Of a DNA stretch of 64,000 nt, positions 8,584 to 16,865 are shown piece by piece. Within the stretch, counting starts at the first letter, position 1; every line of letters begins with the position of its first letter. A program made the position numbers and the translations under genes. Below the pieces are notes generated by a model. The model had not been told where the DNA came from. It did not search any database and saw nothing but the letters and a program-made list of their open reading frames with translations. The stretch covers positions 930,001 to 994,000 of the forward strand of contig NZ_QVNU01000001.1 of assembly GCF_003545715.1 (NCBI RefSeq), given 5' to 3'. The DNA is from Taibaiella koreensis (GTDB lineage Bacteria > Bacteroidota > Bacteroidia > Chitinophagales > Chitinophagaceae).

Positions 8584-9666
8584 GTGAAGATCAGAAGTTC
8601 CATAGTGCGCAGTTTGCTGGTACTAACGGCGGGGGGAATGCTTGCCTTTTATAGCTGTAAAAAAGATAACGTTGAGGAGCAGGAGCCGGTGGCGGTTGAT
8701 CCTTCCCTGGCCAATATCGAATTCAAAGTCCCGGAAAGCTGGCCGCTGCCTGTTTATAATTTCAGCAATAATCCCTTGACCAAAGAAGGCTTTAAGCTGG
8801 GCCGCAAGCTATTCTTTGATCCGATACTGTCGCGGGATAATTCGATATCCTGCGGCACTTGTCATCAGCCCTTCGCTGCCTTCTCCCAACTCGATCATGC
8901 CGTGAGCCACGGTGTAGACGACCGGGTAGGTACGCGCAATTCTCCGGCCCTGTTCAACCTCAACTGGCACAGCAGCTTTTTCTGGGATGGCGGCGTAAAC
9001 CATATTGAAATGCAGCCCTTCGCGCCCATAACCAACCCCCTGGAAATGGACGAAACGCTGGCCAATGTAATAGCCAAGCTGCAGGCCCGGGACGAGTACA
9101 AACAATTGTTCAAAGATGCCTTTGGTACAGATGAAATAACCACGCAGAAAATGACCCGGGCATTGGCGCAGTTTATGGGAATGATGGTATCGAGCAATGC
9201 TCCTTACGATAAATATATGCGCCATGAAGGTACGCTCAGCGCCGACGAGATGGCGGGGCTTACCGTGTTCCGTAGTAAGTGTGCCGCCTGCCATACCGAG
9301 CCGCTCTTCTCCGACTTCAGCCTGCGCAACAACGGCCTGGCCCTGCAGAACAACGAAAAAGGCATCATTGACAGCGGCCGGGGTATCATTACGCCCCTGG
9401 ATCCTTCTTCTTTCTATAAGTTCAAAGTGCCATCGCTGCGCAACCTTAAGTATACCGCGCCCTACATGCACGATGGCCGCCTGGCCACCATCGATGCCGT
9501 GCTGGATCATTATACAGGCGATGTGCAGCATACGCCCAATCTCGACCCGCTGCTGGAAAATGGTATCAGCCTCTCCGCGCAGGAACGGCAGCAATTGAAA
9601 GCCTTCCTCAATACCTTGAACGATGAGACCTTTGTAAAAGATATTCGTTTCCAGGAACCAAAATAG
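8584..9666 (+). CDS. MauG/MbnH-like di-haem cytochrome c peroxidase
   Basis: A 360-residue periplasmic c-type cytochrome of the bacterial cytochrome c peroxidase/MauG superfamily, with two haem attachment motifs: CGTCH (90-94) and CAACH (233-237). The N-terminus has a signal peptide ending in a lipobox-like YSC (Cys at 25), so it may be membrane anchored. The superfamily-typical SPALFN block is at about 120-125, followed by FFWDGG. Position directly after the MbnP-like gene suggests it is the MbnH-type enzyme that modifies a tryptophan of that protein, rather than a general peroxide detoxifier. The start codon is GTG. It converges on the glycosyltransferase gene with only 6 bp between stop codons. 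Confidence 0.85.
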   Translation: MKIRSSIVRSLLVLTAGGMLAFYSCKKDNVEEQEPVAVDPSLANIEFKVPESWPLPVYNFSNNPLTKEGFKLGRKLFFDPILSRDNSISCGTCHQPFAAFSQLDHAVSHGVDDRVGTRNSPALFNLNWHSSFFWDGGVNHIEMQPFAPITNPLEMDETLANVIAKLQARDEYKQLFKDAFGTDEITTQKMTRALAQFMGMMVSSNAPYDKYMRHEGTLSADEMAGLTVFRSKCAACHTEPLFSDFSLRNNGLALQNNEKGIIDSGRGIITPLDPSSFYKFKVPSLRNLKYTAPYMHDGRLATIDAVLDHYTGDVQHTPNLDPLLENGISLSAQERQQLKAFLNTLNDETFVKDIRFQEPK

Positions 9667-9672
9667 CCTTTG

Positions 9673-10794
9673 CTACTCTGCGGCCAGCTGCCGGTAATGC
9701 TCCATCAGCCGGCCCGCATGGGCCTCTTCTGTAAAGCCGGAAGCATACTGTTTGCCGGTTTGTATCATTTGCTGCCTTTGCTGCTTATCCGATTGGATCA
9801 GCCTTATGGCATCGGCCAGCGCCTGCGGGTTTTCCGGCGATACATAGATGCTGCCGGGACCGCCCGCTTCTTCCAGGCAGGAACCAGTAGCTCCTATAGC
9901 AGGTACGCCGGAATACAGCGCCTCAAGCAGGGGAATACCAAAGCCTTCAAACTCGGATGGGTAGATAAAAATGTCGGCTCTCTGGTATAGGGCAGGTAGA
10001 TCGGGAAAAGGAACCCGCTCCAGGAAAGTAACTTGCCCTTCAATATGGTGTTCCTTTAAATAAGTCTTCACCTTCTCTGCATAGGCAGTGGGCTTACCCA
10101 CCACCACCAGGTGCTCGTGGGGCATCATACTCAATGCCCTCGCGATCAGCATCAGGTTCTTACGTTCCTCTATGGTGCCTACATACAGCAGGTAGTGGGC
10201 GGGCAGGGCATAGCGGCTGCTTACCTGCTGCAGCTGTTCCGGGGTGCAGGCATGCCCGAATGCCGGATCGCAGGTCTGGTACACGACGTGGATCTTATCG
10301 GGTGCCGTACCAAAATAGTGAACGATATCCCTTTTGGTTTGCTCACTGATAGCGATGATCCTGTCGGCATGCTTGCAGGCATGTCTGAATTTGAGCTCGT
10401 AGATCTTGCGGTCTGCTGCCTTGTAATATTGCGGATAACGCAAGAAAATAAGATCGTGGATCGTCACCAGGGTTTTGATGCCGGTATACTGTATTCCCGC
10501 CGGAAGCTCGTGGCTGAGCCCATGATAGATATCCAGCCGGTCGCGCTTTAGCTGGGGTACCACGAAGCGGCTGCGCCAGGCCGAGGTCAGTACAGGCAGC
10601 CGCGGACTGCGCAGGGTAACGGCAGGTTGCAGCATCGGCAGGGTACGGCTGTCTTTGACGATCCTGGGTGTATACAGGAAATAGGATTCCGAAGGAAAGA
10701 AGCGGGCCAGCGAGCCGATCACCGAACGGCTGTAGTTGCCCAGCCCCGTATGGTTAAGAAAAGCTCTTTTAGCGTCGAAGCCGATTCGTAGCAT
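9673..10794 (-). CDS. GT4 family glycosyltransferase
   Basis: A 373-residue cytoplasmic retaining glycosyltransferase of the GT-B fold. The N-terminal half opens with RIGFDAKRAFLNHTGLGNYSR, an acceptor-side motif of this family. The C-terminal nucleotide-sugar domain shows LLYVGTIEERKN (about 215-226) and the E-x7-E region FEGFGIPLLEAL. It likely adds a sugar to a lipid-linked or surface glycan, but donor and acceptor cannot be read. I start at the ATG at 10794, where the family-like sequence begins; an in-frame start at 10827 would run into the terminator of the upstream gene. Confidence 0.88.
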   Translation of the reverse strand: MLRIGFDAKRAFLNHTGLGNYSRSVIGSLARFFPSESYFLYTPRIVKDSRTLPMLQPAVTLRSPRLPVLTSAWRSRFVVPQLKRDRLDIYHGLSHELPAGIQYTGIKTLVTIHDLIFLRYPQYYKAADRKIYELKFRHACKHADRIIAISEQTKRDIVHYFGTAPDKIHVVYQTCDPAFGHACTPEQLQQVSSRYALPAHYLLYVGTIEERKNLMLIARALSMMPHEHLVVVGKPTAYAEKVKTYLKEHHIEGQVTFLERVPFPDLPALYQRADIFIYPSEFEGFGIPLLEALYSGVPAIGATGSCLEEAGGPGSIYVSPENPQALADAIRLIQSDKQQRQQMIQTGKQYASGFTEEAHAGRLMEHYRQLAAE

Positions 10795-10820
10795 AGCCGC
10801 AAAGATGGGAATAAATATGG

Positions 10821-10852
10821 AAAACAAAAGGCCGGCGCCAAAGACGCCAGCC
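10821..10852 (-). terminator. Intrinsic terminator of the lectin/PKD protein gene
   Basis: An 8-bp GC-rich stem (10830-10837 with 10845-10852, one G-T pair) with a 7-base loop, followed on the minus strand by TTTTGTTTT. It lies 25 bp past the stop at 10877 and just upstream of the glycosyltransferase start. Confidence 0.75.
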
Positions 10853-10876
10853 GGAACACAACGCGTAGCAAAATCT

Positions 10877-11610
10877 TTATCGCAGCAAGGTTACATTGCC
10901 GGTATACTCCTCCGCTCTGCCATTCTTGAGCACCACTTTGATGGCATAAATATAGACGCCGGTGGGCTGTGTTTTATCGTTGAAACGTCCGTCCCAGCCT
11001 CTGCCGTTGGGATTTTCGGTCTCAAATACCTTCTGGCCCCAGCGATTGTACACGGTCATCACGAAGCCGCTCACGCCTTTGGAGAGGTACTGGCGGGGGA
11101 AGAAGTAATCGTTGACACCGTCGCCATTGGGTGTAAAGGAATTGGGTACATCGGTATAGCAATCTTTCGTTACCACCACATCGTCGGAGCTCGAGCACTG
11201 GTCGATGGTCACCGTGGCCGTATACCGGCCATCGTGCCTTACCTGTATGGAAGCCGTTTTTTCACCGCTGCTCCAGCGCCATGTGGCCTTGGGATCGGCT
11301 GCGTTAACGGCGTCGGTAAGGGTAAGCGGTGCGGCGTCGAGGCAGATCGAAGTATCGGCGCCCAGGTCGATATGCGGCATAGGCTTCACCAGCAATTGCG
11401 TGGTCGCAGTGCCGCCCGGACAAGCCCTGTAGCTGCTGCCAAGTGTTATCGTATAGGTGCCGGGTTGCTCAAAGGCGTGCCGTACCCCGGGGCTTTTCTG
11501 CTCCAGCAGATCGGCATTTTCCCCAAAATTCCACTGGAGATCGGTAAGGCCATTCTGTGTATAGTCGGCAAAGAAAGTTGTGATCTGTCCCTGGCAGATA
11601 GAAGTATCGC
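10877..11610 (-). repeat. Copy 1 of a ~730-bp duplicated 3' end
   Basis: This stretch, encoding the last PKD-like domain, an Ig-like domain and the T9SS sorting domain, is matched by 13613-14345 at very high identity (scattered third-position changes). A short diverged block lies around 11395-11450. The sequence upstream of the block is much less alike. Confidence 0.85.
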
Positions 11611-13318
11611 TTCGGCCAAGCGTTAGCTGTGGCAGGGAGTCTACAACAACCGTATGCCAGAAAGTGTCGGTGCAGGGAACGTCGTTCTTCGCTACGAGCA
11701 TTACAGGATAGCTACCCGGCGCGGCAAACGTATGTGCCGGGTCTTTCAATGCGCTGGTGCCGCTGCCATCGCCGAAATGCCAGAGCCAGGAAGGCGCTAT
11801 GCCACGCACCGATGAGGTAACGGAGCTATTGGTAAAGGTAATAGAGCCACCCTGGCAAATGGTATCGGCAGAAGTGCTGAAAGCGGCCTGCAGCGGGTGT
11901 TCCAGCACAATAGACTTCAATGTGCTGTCGGTGCAGGATAGATTACTGGCACGCAACCGCACGATATAGGTATTCTGGTTGTCAAAAACGTGAACAGGAT
12001 TAGTCGTATTGTCTGTTACACCGTCACCAAAATTCCAGGAATAGCTGCTGGCGCCTCCGGTAGTCAGGTTATTGAAACGGATAGTATCCTGGAGACAGCC
12101 ATAGCCGGTCGAATAGCTGAAATTGGGTGCCGGGGTCTGGTGTACGATCACTGTCACGGCAGCACGGTCGCTTTCGCAACCCTCAGCATTCGTCTGTGTT
12201 ACGTACCATGTAAAGGTATCGGCCGTGGCTGTACTGATAACGGGTATGGTAGCGTCGCCGGTACCGCCGGTGGGCTGTGTGTACCACAGCACATTGACAC
12301 CCGACGTAACAGTGAGTGGTACGCTGGTTTGTCCCGAGCAGAAATTGGGAATATGGATCACCGGTGGCGCCGGCTTGGGATTAACGGTTACCGTTACCGT
12401 ATCGCGTTTGCTTTCCACATTGCAGTTGGGTATGGCCTGGCTCACGTACCAGTTGTAGGTACCAGGTACAGCTGTGCTCGGCGTTGGCGCGCCGGGCAGC
12501 GCCGTGCCGCCAGTAGGCGTAGTGAACCAGCTCATATTGCTGCCGGCTGCGGTAAGCGGTGCTGCTGCTGCACCCTGGCAATAAGTAACATCGTTGCCCG
12601 CAGGAGGATCGGGTTCCGGTGCGCCGGTTATGGATACATTCCTGATAGCATGCCTGGCCCAGGAGCCGCCGGTACCTGACGAAAAGCCGAAATAGCCGTT
12701 CAGCCCCAGGGTCGCTGCGCCGGTCATTACCGGCGGATTGCCGTCGAAGGCTACGGTTACCGTGCCAAAATTATACCGCAGCAAGCAGGTATGCCAGTTG
12801 CCGTCTGCTATGAAAGCCTGGTTGAGGAGATCGGGCGCCAATTGTCCTGTGGTCGATCCTTCCACATAGTTGACTGTGCCGTCCAGCCTTCTTAAAGAGA
12901 CCAGCGGGTTGTTTGGCGTACCATCGTTATCATAAGTATCCATGATCAGCAGCAGGCCGTCGGGATTGTTCGGCAGGCCTATGCCGCCGCCCAGGGTAAA
13001 ACCCGTGGGTGGGTTGGATATATACCAGAAGCAAATGCCGTCGGCCGTGGGAATAGAGCTGTTGGTAATGCTGAAATCGAAGGTTACCGTAAACTGGGCG
13101 CAACTGGTCAGGTTTTGAGGGGTCGAATAGTATACATAGCCGGCCTGGTTGCCCAGGGCTGAGGTCAGCACCAGGTTGTCGCCGTCTACAGAGCTTTGCG
13201 GCCCTACGGTCCAGCCGGTAGTTACCACAGGATTGCCCGTAAGCTCATAGTTAAAGCCCTGCGCGCCTGCCGTTAACGACAATCCCGCCAGAGCCAGTAA
13301 AAAGTAACATTTCTTCAT
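10877..13318 (-). CDS. T9SS type-B surface protein: L-type lectin, Ig-like and PKD domains
   Basis: An 813-residue exported protein. After the signal peptide (about 1-20) comes a legume/L-type lectin-like beta-sandwich (about 20-240, with GICFWYISNPP and LLIMDTYDND). Then come two Ig-like repeats each carrying a PTGGT motif (about 245-410), PKD domains (SYSWNFGDG, SWLWHFGDG and a divergent DLQWNFGEN), and a gliding-motility C-terminal sorting domain (PNSFTPNGDGVNDYF, ending in EYTGNVTLLR). It should be delivered to the cell surface by T9SS, where the lectin domain may bind glycans. The ATG at 13318 is chosen because it starts the signal peptide. Its last 730 bp nearly match the next gene. Confidence 0.85.
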   Translation of the reverse strand: MKKCYFLLALAGLSLTAGAQGFNYELTGNPVVTTGWTVGPQSSVDGDNLVLTSALGNQAGYVYYSTPQNLTSCAQFTVTFDFSITNSSIPTADGICFWYISNPPTGFTLGGGIGLPNNPDGLLLIMDTYDNDGTPNNPLVSLRRLDGTVNYVEGSTTGQLAPDLLNQAFIADGNWHTCLLRYNFGTVTVAFDGNPPVMTGAATLGLNGYFGFSSGTGGSWARHAIRNVSITGAPEPDPPAGNDVTYCQGAAAAPLTAAGSNMSWFTTPTGGTALPGAPTPSTAVPGTYNWYVSQAIPNCNVESKRDTVTVTVNPKPAPPVIHIPNFCSGQTSVPLTVTSGVNVLWYTQPTGGTGDATIPVISTATADTFTWYVTQTNAEGCESDRAAVTVIVHQTPAPNFSYSTGYGCLQDTIRFNNLTTGGASSYSWNFGDGVTDNTTNPVHVFDNQNTYIVRLRASNLSCTDSTLKSIVLEHPLQAAFSTSADTICQGGSITFTNSSVTSSVRGIAPSWLWHFGDGSGTSALKDPAHTFAAPGSYPVMLVAKNDVPCTDTFWHTVVVDSLPQLTLGRSDTSICQGQITTFFADYTQNGLTDLQWNFGENADLLEQKSPGVRHAFEQPGTYTITLGSSYRACPGGTATTQLLVKPMPHIDLGADTSICLDAAPLTLTDAVNAADPKATWRWSSGEKTASIQVRHDGRYTATVTIDQCSSSDDVVVTKDCYTDVPNSFTPNGDGVNDYFFPRQYLSKGVSGFVMTVYNRWGQKVFETENPNGRGWDGRFNDKTQPTGVYIYAIKVVLKNGRAEEYTGNVTLLR

Positions 13319-13445
13319 AAATAATCTTTGCATTGAAATGGGGGGCGCTGCTTGTATAGACTTGATCAACGTTGGATAAGGATGGGTGTAAATATAAAAT
13401 ATACCCCGTAATTGTTCTCTGTTAATGATTGTTTTAGAGTAAATA

Positions 13446-13463
13446 CTACTCGATCATGTAGGG
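13446..13463 (-). promoter_or_regulatory. CCCTACAT-N6-GTAG motif, copy 1
   Basis: On the minus strand the sequence reads CCCTACAT, six variable bases, GTAG. It lies about 130 bp upstream of the start codon at 13318. The same motif with the same spacing lies upstream of the paralogous gene starting at 16096. It may be a regulator site; nothing here proves that. Confidence 0.4.
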
Positions 13464-13560
13464 TTTTGGATGACTATTTTTAAAGCAGGATATCATTTTG
13501 TATTTCTTATTGAAAAGGAGGAAATTTAAAAGACAAGCAGCTGTATTAATCGCTATGCAT

Positions 13561-13593
13561 AAAAAAAGAGCTGCCATGATTCCAGGGCAGCTC
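13561..13593 (-). terminator. Intrinsic terminator of the second PKD protein gene
   Basis: An 8-bp stem (GAGCTGCC, 13568-13575, with its complement at 13586-13593) is followed on the minus strand by seven T. It lies 20 bp past the stop codon at 13613. Confidence 0.85.
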
Positions 13594-13612
13594 TCGTGCA
13601 GCAATATGTATT

Positions 13613-14345
13613 TTATCGCAGTAAGGTCACGTTGCCGGTATACTCTTCGGCTCTGCCGTTCTTGAGCACCACTTTGATGGCATAAATATAGACGCCGGTG
13701 GGCTGTGCTTTATCGTTGAAACGTCCGTCCCAGCCTCTGCCGTTGGGATTTTCAGTCTCAAATACCTTTTGGCCCCAGCGATTGTACACGGTCATCGCGA
13801 AGCCGCTCACGCCTTTGGAAAGGTACTGGCGGGGGAAGAAGTAATCGTTGACACCGTCGCCATTGGGCGTAAAGGAATTGGGTACATCGGTATAGCAATC
13901 TTTCGTTACCACCACATCGTCGGAGCTCGAGCACTGGTCGATGGTTACTGTGGCGGTATACCGGCCATCGTGTCTTACCTGTATTGAGGCCGTTTTTTCA
14001 CCGCTGCTCCAGCGCCATGTAGCCTTGGGATCGGCTGCGTTAACGGCGTCGGTAAGGGTAAGCGGTGCGGCATCGAGACAGATCGAAGTATCGGCGCCCA
14101 GGTCGATATGTGGCATAGGCTTCACCAGCATTTGTATCGTGGCTGAGGCATTGGGACATACGCGGTAGTAGCCATTTACGGTTATCGTATAGGTGCCGGG
14201 TAGCTCAAAGGCATGCCGTACCCCGGGGCTTTTCTGCTCCAGCAGATCGGCATTTTCCCCAAAATTCCACTGGAGATCGGTAAGGCCATTCTGTGTATAG
14301 TCGGCAAAGAAAGTTGTGATCTGTCCCTGGCAGATGGAAGTATCG
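13613..14345 (-). repeat. Copy 2 of a ~730-bp duplicated 3' end
   Basis: Near-identical to 10877-11610 at an offset of about 2,735 bp. The encoded C-terminal residues match except for a few substitutions and one short diverged block (about 14130-14195). Confidence 0.85.
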
Positions 14346-16096
14346 CTTTTCGAAAGAAGCAGGTGCGGTACCGAATCGACAAGTATGGTTGTTCTGGCGG
14401 TATCGGTGCAGGGAATGCCGTTCCGGGCAACGAACAGTACATGGTATTCGCCCGGTGTATTGAACGTATGGCTGGGGCTTTCCTGCGTTGTGGTGCTGCC
14501 ATCGCCAAAATCCCAGAACCAGGAGGGCGCTGTACCATGTACTACCGAAGTGGTGGAACCATTGATGAAATTGACGAAGCCACCTACGCAGATCACATCG
14601 GGCGAGGTATTGAATGCCGCTTGTAGCGGATGGTTGATATCGATGATCTTAACCGTGCTGTCCTTACAGCCCGATCCGCTGGCAATAAGCCTTATATTAT
14701 AAATACCCTGGTCGTTGTAGATATGAACGGGGTTTTTGGCCGTGTCGGTGAGGCCATCGCCAAAATCCCAGCGATAGCTGTTGGCAAACTGAGCGGTATT
14801 CTGCAGGTAAATCGTGTCGTTGCTACAGCCGGGACCAAGTGTATAGTTGAAGTCGACAATAGGGTTTTGTACTACAGTAACGGTAACCGGGAGCAAGGGG
14901 CTCTCACAGCCCTGCAAAGTGGTCTGGCTGGCATACCAGGTATACACACCCGGCGCATTGGTATTGACTACCGGTGCAGCTGCCATCGGCGGGTCGCCCG
15001 GCGCTTCATACCATTTGATATTGGTGCCGGAAACGATAGTGAACGGAACAAAGGCCGTACCCGTACAATAGTGATCTATGTAATTGATGCCAGGTGTTAC
15101 CGGCGGTGAGCTGATCGTTACTTTGGAGGTGTCGCTGATCGCAATACAGTTTGAGTTGGCTGTTGCGCCCTGCGGGCCCGTCTTGTAGCGGATCAGGTAA
15201 CTGCCCGCTGCGAGGGAGCCGGTGGTAAACGTATAGCTGGTGCTGGCGCTGGGCGCTCCCTGGTCGAGCCAGGTTGTACCGCCGTCGGTGCTGTATTGCC
15301 ACTGGTATTCGGGCGGATTGTACGGGCTGGCGGTAACGTTGGCGGTAAAATTCAGCGAGGCATTTTGGCAGATCAATGTGTCGATCTTAGGTAGCACATG
15401 GGACACAGGCACACAAGGCTGTACGGTGATATCGTCGATAGCCAGGTCGTTGCCGAAGCCGGAGCCCACGGAATTGTTGACCAGCTGCAGCTTTACAGAG
15501 CTGCTGGTGCCGTTGCTGAACACTACAGAGTACTGGTGCCACGCGGCGTCGGCAGCTACGTCGCCCGATTCGGAGGAGCCCAGCTCAACGTTTGTTATCG
15601 CATCTACCGCCTTCAGCGTCATATTGGGGTACTGGTAGGTGGGGTTGGTTGTCAGGGAGCTCATATTGGCATTAAGGATCCATACCGAAAGCTTCAGCGT
15701 AGTGTTGGGACAAAGATCATCCATCACATATTCAAAGAAGACGGTAGCAGCAGTAGAAGGCGCATTGATAAGGAACATCAGACCATTGGTATTGCCGGTA
15801 TGGTCAGGTGTCGATACCCAATTGCCTTGTCCGCTCGCGGAGGGTACCTTGGCCAGGCCTGAAAAGCCGTCGCTGAGCACGCCGCCTACGGGACCTGCTG
15901 CCCCCACAAAGGTTGTCGAAGTGGATGCGCCCGGCGCGTAAGTGTTTAGCGGTCCATACCAGTTATCTGTTGCTGTTCCCTGTCCGAAGGTCTGGTTGAC
16001 CAATGGTGTTCCCCATACGCCGGTACAGGTGGGCTGGGCATGGACAGAGCCGTAAAGCAGGGTAAGCGCTAGCGCAGTGCCGAGGAGCCTTTTCAT
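13613..16096 (-). CDS. T9SS type-B surface protein: CBM-like, Ig-like and PKD domains
   Basis: An 827-residue exported protein related to the gene ending at 10877. A signal peptide (about 1-20) is followed by a jelly-roll, carbohydrate-binding-like domain (about 25-232, ending in LAIDDITVQPC). Then come Ig-like domains (about 235-415), PKD domains (SYRWDFGDG, SWFWDFGDG, DLQWNFGEN) and the gliding-motility/type-B sorting domain (PNSFTPNGDGVND). The two proteins differ in their N-terminal binding module (lectin-like versus CBM-like) but share the rear half, as if different heads had been placed on one stalk. The leader between 16097 and 16320 carries a CCCTACAT-N6-GTAG motif and a TGCCGGC inverted repeat (16125-16154). 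Confidence 0.85.
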   Translation of the reverse strand: MKRLLGTALALTLLYGSVHAQPTCTGVWGTPLVNQTFGQGTATDNWYGPLNTYAPGASTSTTFVGAAGPVGGVLSDGFSGLAKVPSASGQGNWVSTPDHTGNTNGLMFLINAPSTAATVFFEYVMDDLCPNTTLKLSVWILNANMSSLTTNPTYQYPNMTLKAVDAITNVELGSSESGDVAADAAWHQYSVVFSNGTSSSVKLQLVNNSVGSGFGNDLAIDDITVQPCVPVSHVLPKIDTLICQNASLNFTANVTASPYNPPEYQWQYSTDGGTTWLDQGAPSASTSYTFTTGSLAAGSYLIRYKTGPQGATANSNCIAISDTSKVTISSPPVTPGINYIDHYCTGTAFVPFTIVSGTNIKWYEAPGDPPMAAAPVVNTNAPGVYTWYASQTTLQGCESPLLPVTVTVVQNPIVDFNYTLGPGCSNDTIYLQNTAQFANSYRWDFGDGLTDTAKNPVHIYNDQGIYNIRLIASGSGCKDSTVKIIDINHPLQAAFNTSPDVICVGGFVNFINGSTTSVVHGTAPSWFWDFGDGSTTTQESPSHTFNTPGEYHVLFVARNGIPCTDTARTTILVDSVPHLLLSKSDTSICQGQITTFFADYTQNGLTDLQWNFGENADLLEQKSPGVRHAFELPGTYTITVNGYYRVCPNASATIQMLVKPMPHIDLGADTSICLDAAPLTLTDAVNAADPKATWRWSSGEKTASIQVRHDGRYTATVTIDQCSSSDDVVVTKDCYTDVPNSFTPNGDGVNDYFFPRQYLSKGVSGFAMTVYNRWGQKVFETENPNGRGWDGRFNDKAQPTGVYIYAIKVVLKNGRAEEYTGNVTLLR

Positions 16097-16320
16097 GTTT
16101 TTCTATTTCGCTTTTGATGCCTGTTGCCGGCTGAGAAAAAGGTCGGTGCCGGCAGCGCCAGATGAGTAAATGATCGGATTTTTATTCTTCTTAACAAAGA
16201 CGGCTTATTGCTACGCCAGGATGGGTTTTTGCCTGGACTAAAATACCTGTTTTATCCTTTTTAATCAATGCATTACGATATGTGCTACCCTTTTATGTAG
16301 GGTGGCTGGGTAAAAGCGAA
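16097..16320. other. Leader region between two minus-strand genes
   Basis: About 220 bp with no gene. It holds the CCCTACAT-N6-GTAG motif (16285-16302), a 7-bp inverted repeat TGCCGGC/GCCGGCA (16125-16131 and 16148-16154), and presumably the promoter of the gene starting at 16096. No clear TAnnTTTG box was found. Confidence 0.45.
16285..16302 (-). promoter_or_regulatory. CCCTACAT-N6-GTAG motif, copy 2
   Basis: On the minus strand: CCCTACAT, six bases, GTAG, about 190 bp upstream of the start at 16096. It matches copy 1 at 13446-13463 in both half-sites and spacing, with a different central hexamer. Confidence 0.4.
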
Positions 16321-16348
16321 GAAGCTACCCGGCCGACCGGGTAGCTTC
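16321..16348 (-). terminator. Hairpin terminator after the Spy/CpxP-like gene
   Basis: A perfect 12-bp stem (GAAGCTACCCGG with its complement) around a 4-base loop. On the minus strand only a short TTTT follows a few bases later, so termination may be weaker than at the other sites. It lies about 60 bp past the stop at 16409. Confidence 0.65.
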
Positions 16349-16408
16349 TTCAGGAAATTAAATAAGGTTGCGGCATTCTGTTGCCTTGCGTATAGCATTA
16401 AAGAAATG

Positions 16409-16828
16409 CTACTTCCGTTGGTTTTTGAGATGGTTGAGGAGGATATTCTTAAATTCTCCTTCGGCTTTATACATCGTGGCCAGCTGTTGCGCGGTAATGA
16501 TCCTGAGAAAATCATCCTTATAGCGGCCTTTGATCTCTACCATTTTCTGCTCCAGGTTCTGCCTTTCTTCCACCTGGTAATTGCTGTTGGGATTTTTTTC
16601 CAGGGCTTTGATCGCCCTGCGGTGCACCAGCAGCTCGTCGGAATAGCGATTGTACAAGGGTAAGAATTTTTGCAGCTGCTGCTGGGTAAGATTCATTTGT
16701 CCGGTTACATATTCGATTTTTAATTTCCGGATCTGTGGGTCGGGCTTAGCCCGTTCCTGGGCTCCGGCCGTAAAACCGAAGAACAGGGTTAATGCAAGTA
16801 ACAGGGAAAGTACGGGTTTGATAAACAT
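16409..16828 (-). CDS. Secreted Spy/CpxP-like small helical protein
   Basis: A 139-residue protein with a signal peptide (about 1-23, ending TAGAQ) and an all-helical mature region. The segment MNLTQQQLQKFLPLYNRY resembles the LTxxQ-containing Spy/CpxP class, and proteins of this form often sit beside ECF sigma factors in Bacteroidota as putative envelope-stress sensors. It is the third gene of a likely sigma factor / anti-sigma / sensor operon, 37 bp after the preceding gene. Expected in the periplasm. The sensor role is inferred from context. Confidence 0.65.
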   Translation of the reverse strand: MFIKPVLSLLLALTLFFGFTAGAQERAKPDPQIRKLKIEYVTGQMNLTQQQLQKFLPLYNRYSDELLVHRRAIKALEKNPNSNYQVEERQNLEQKMVEIKGRYKDDFLRIITAQQLATMYKAEGEFKNILLNHLKNQRK

Positions 16829-16865
16829 TTTTTGCTTTATTTAAAGAAACAAACGGCACCTTTTT

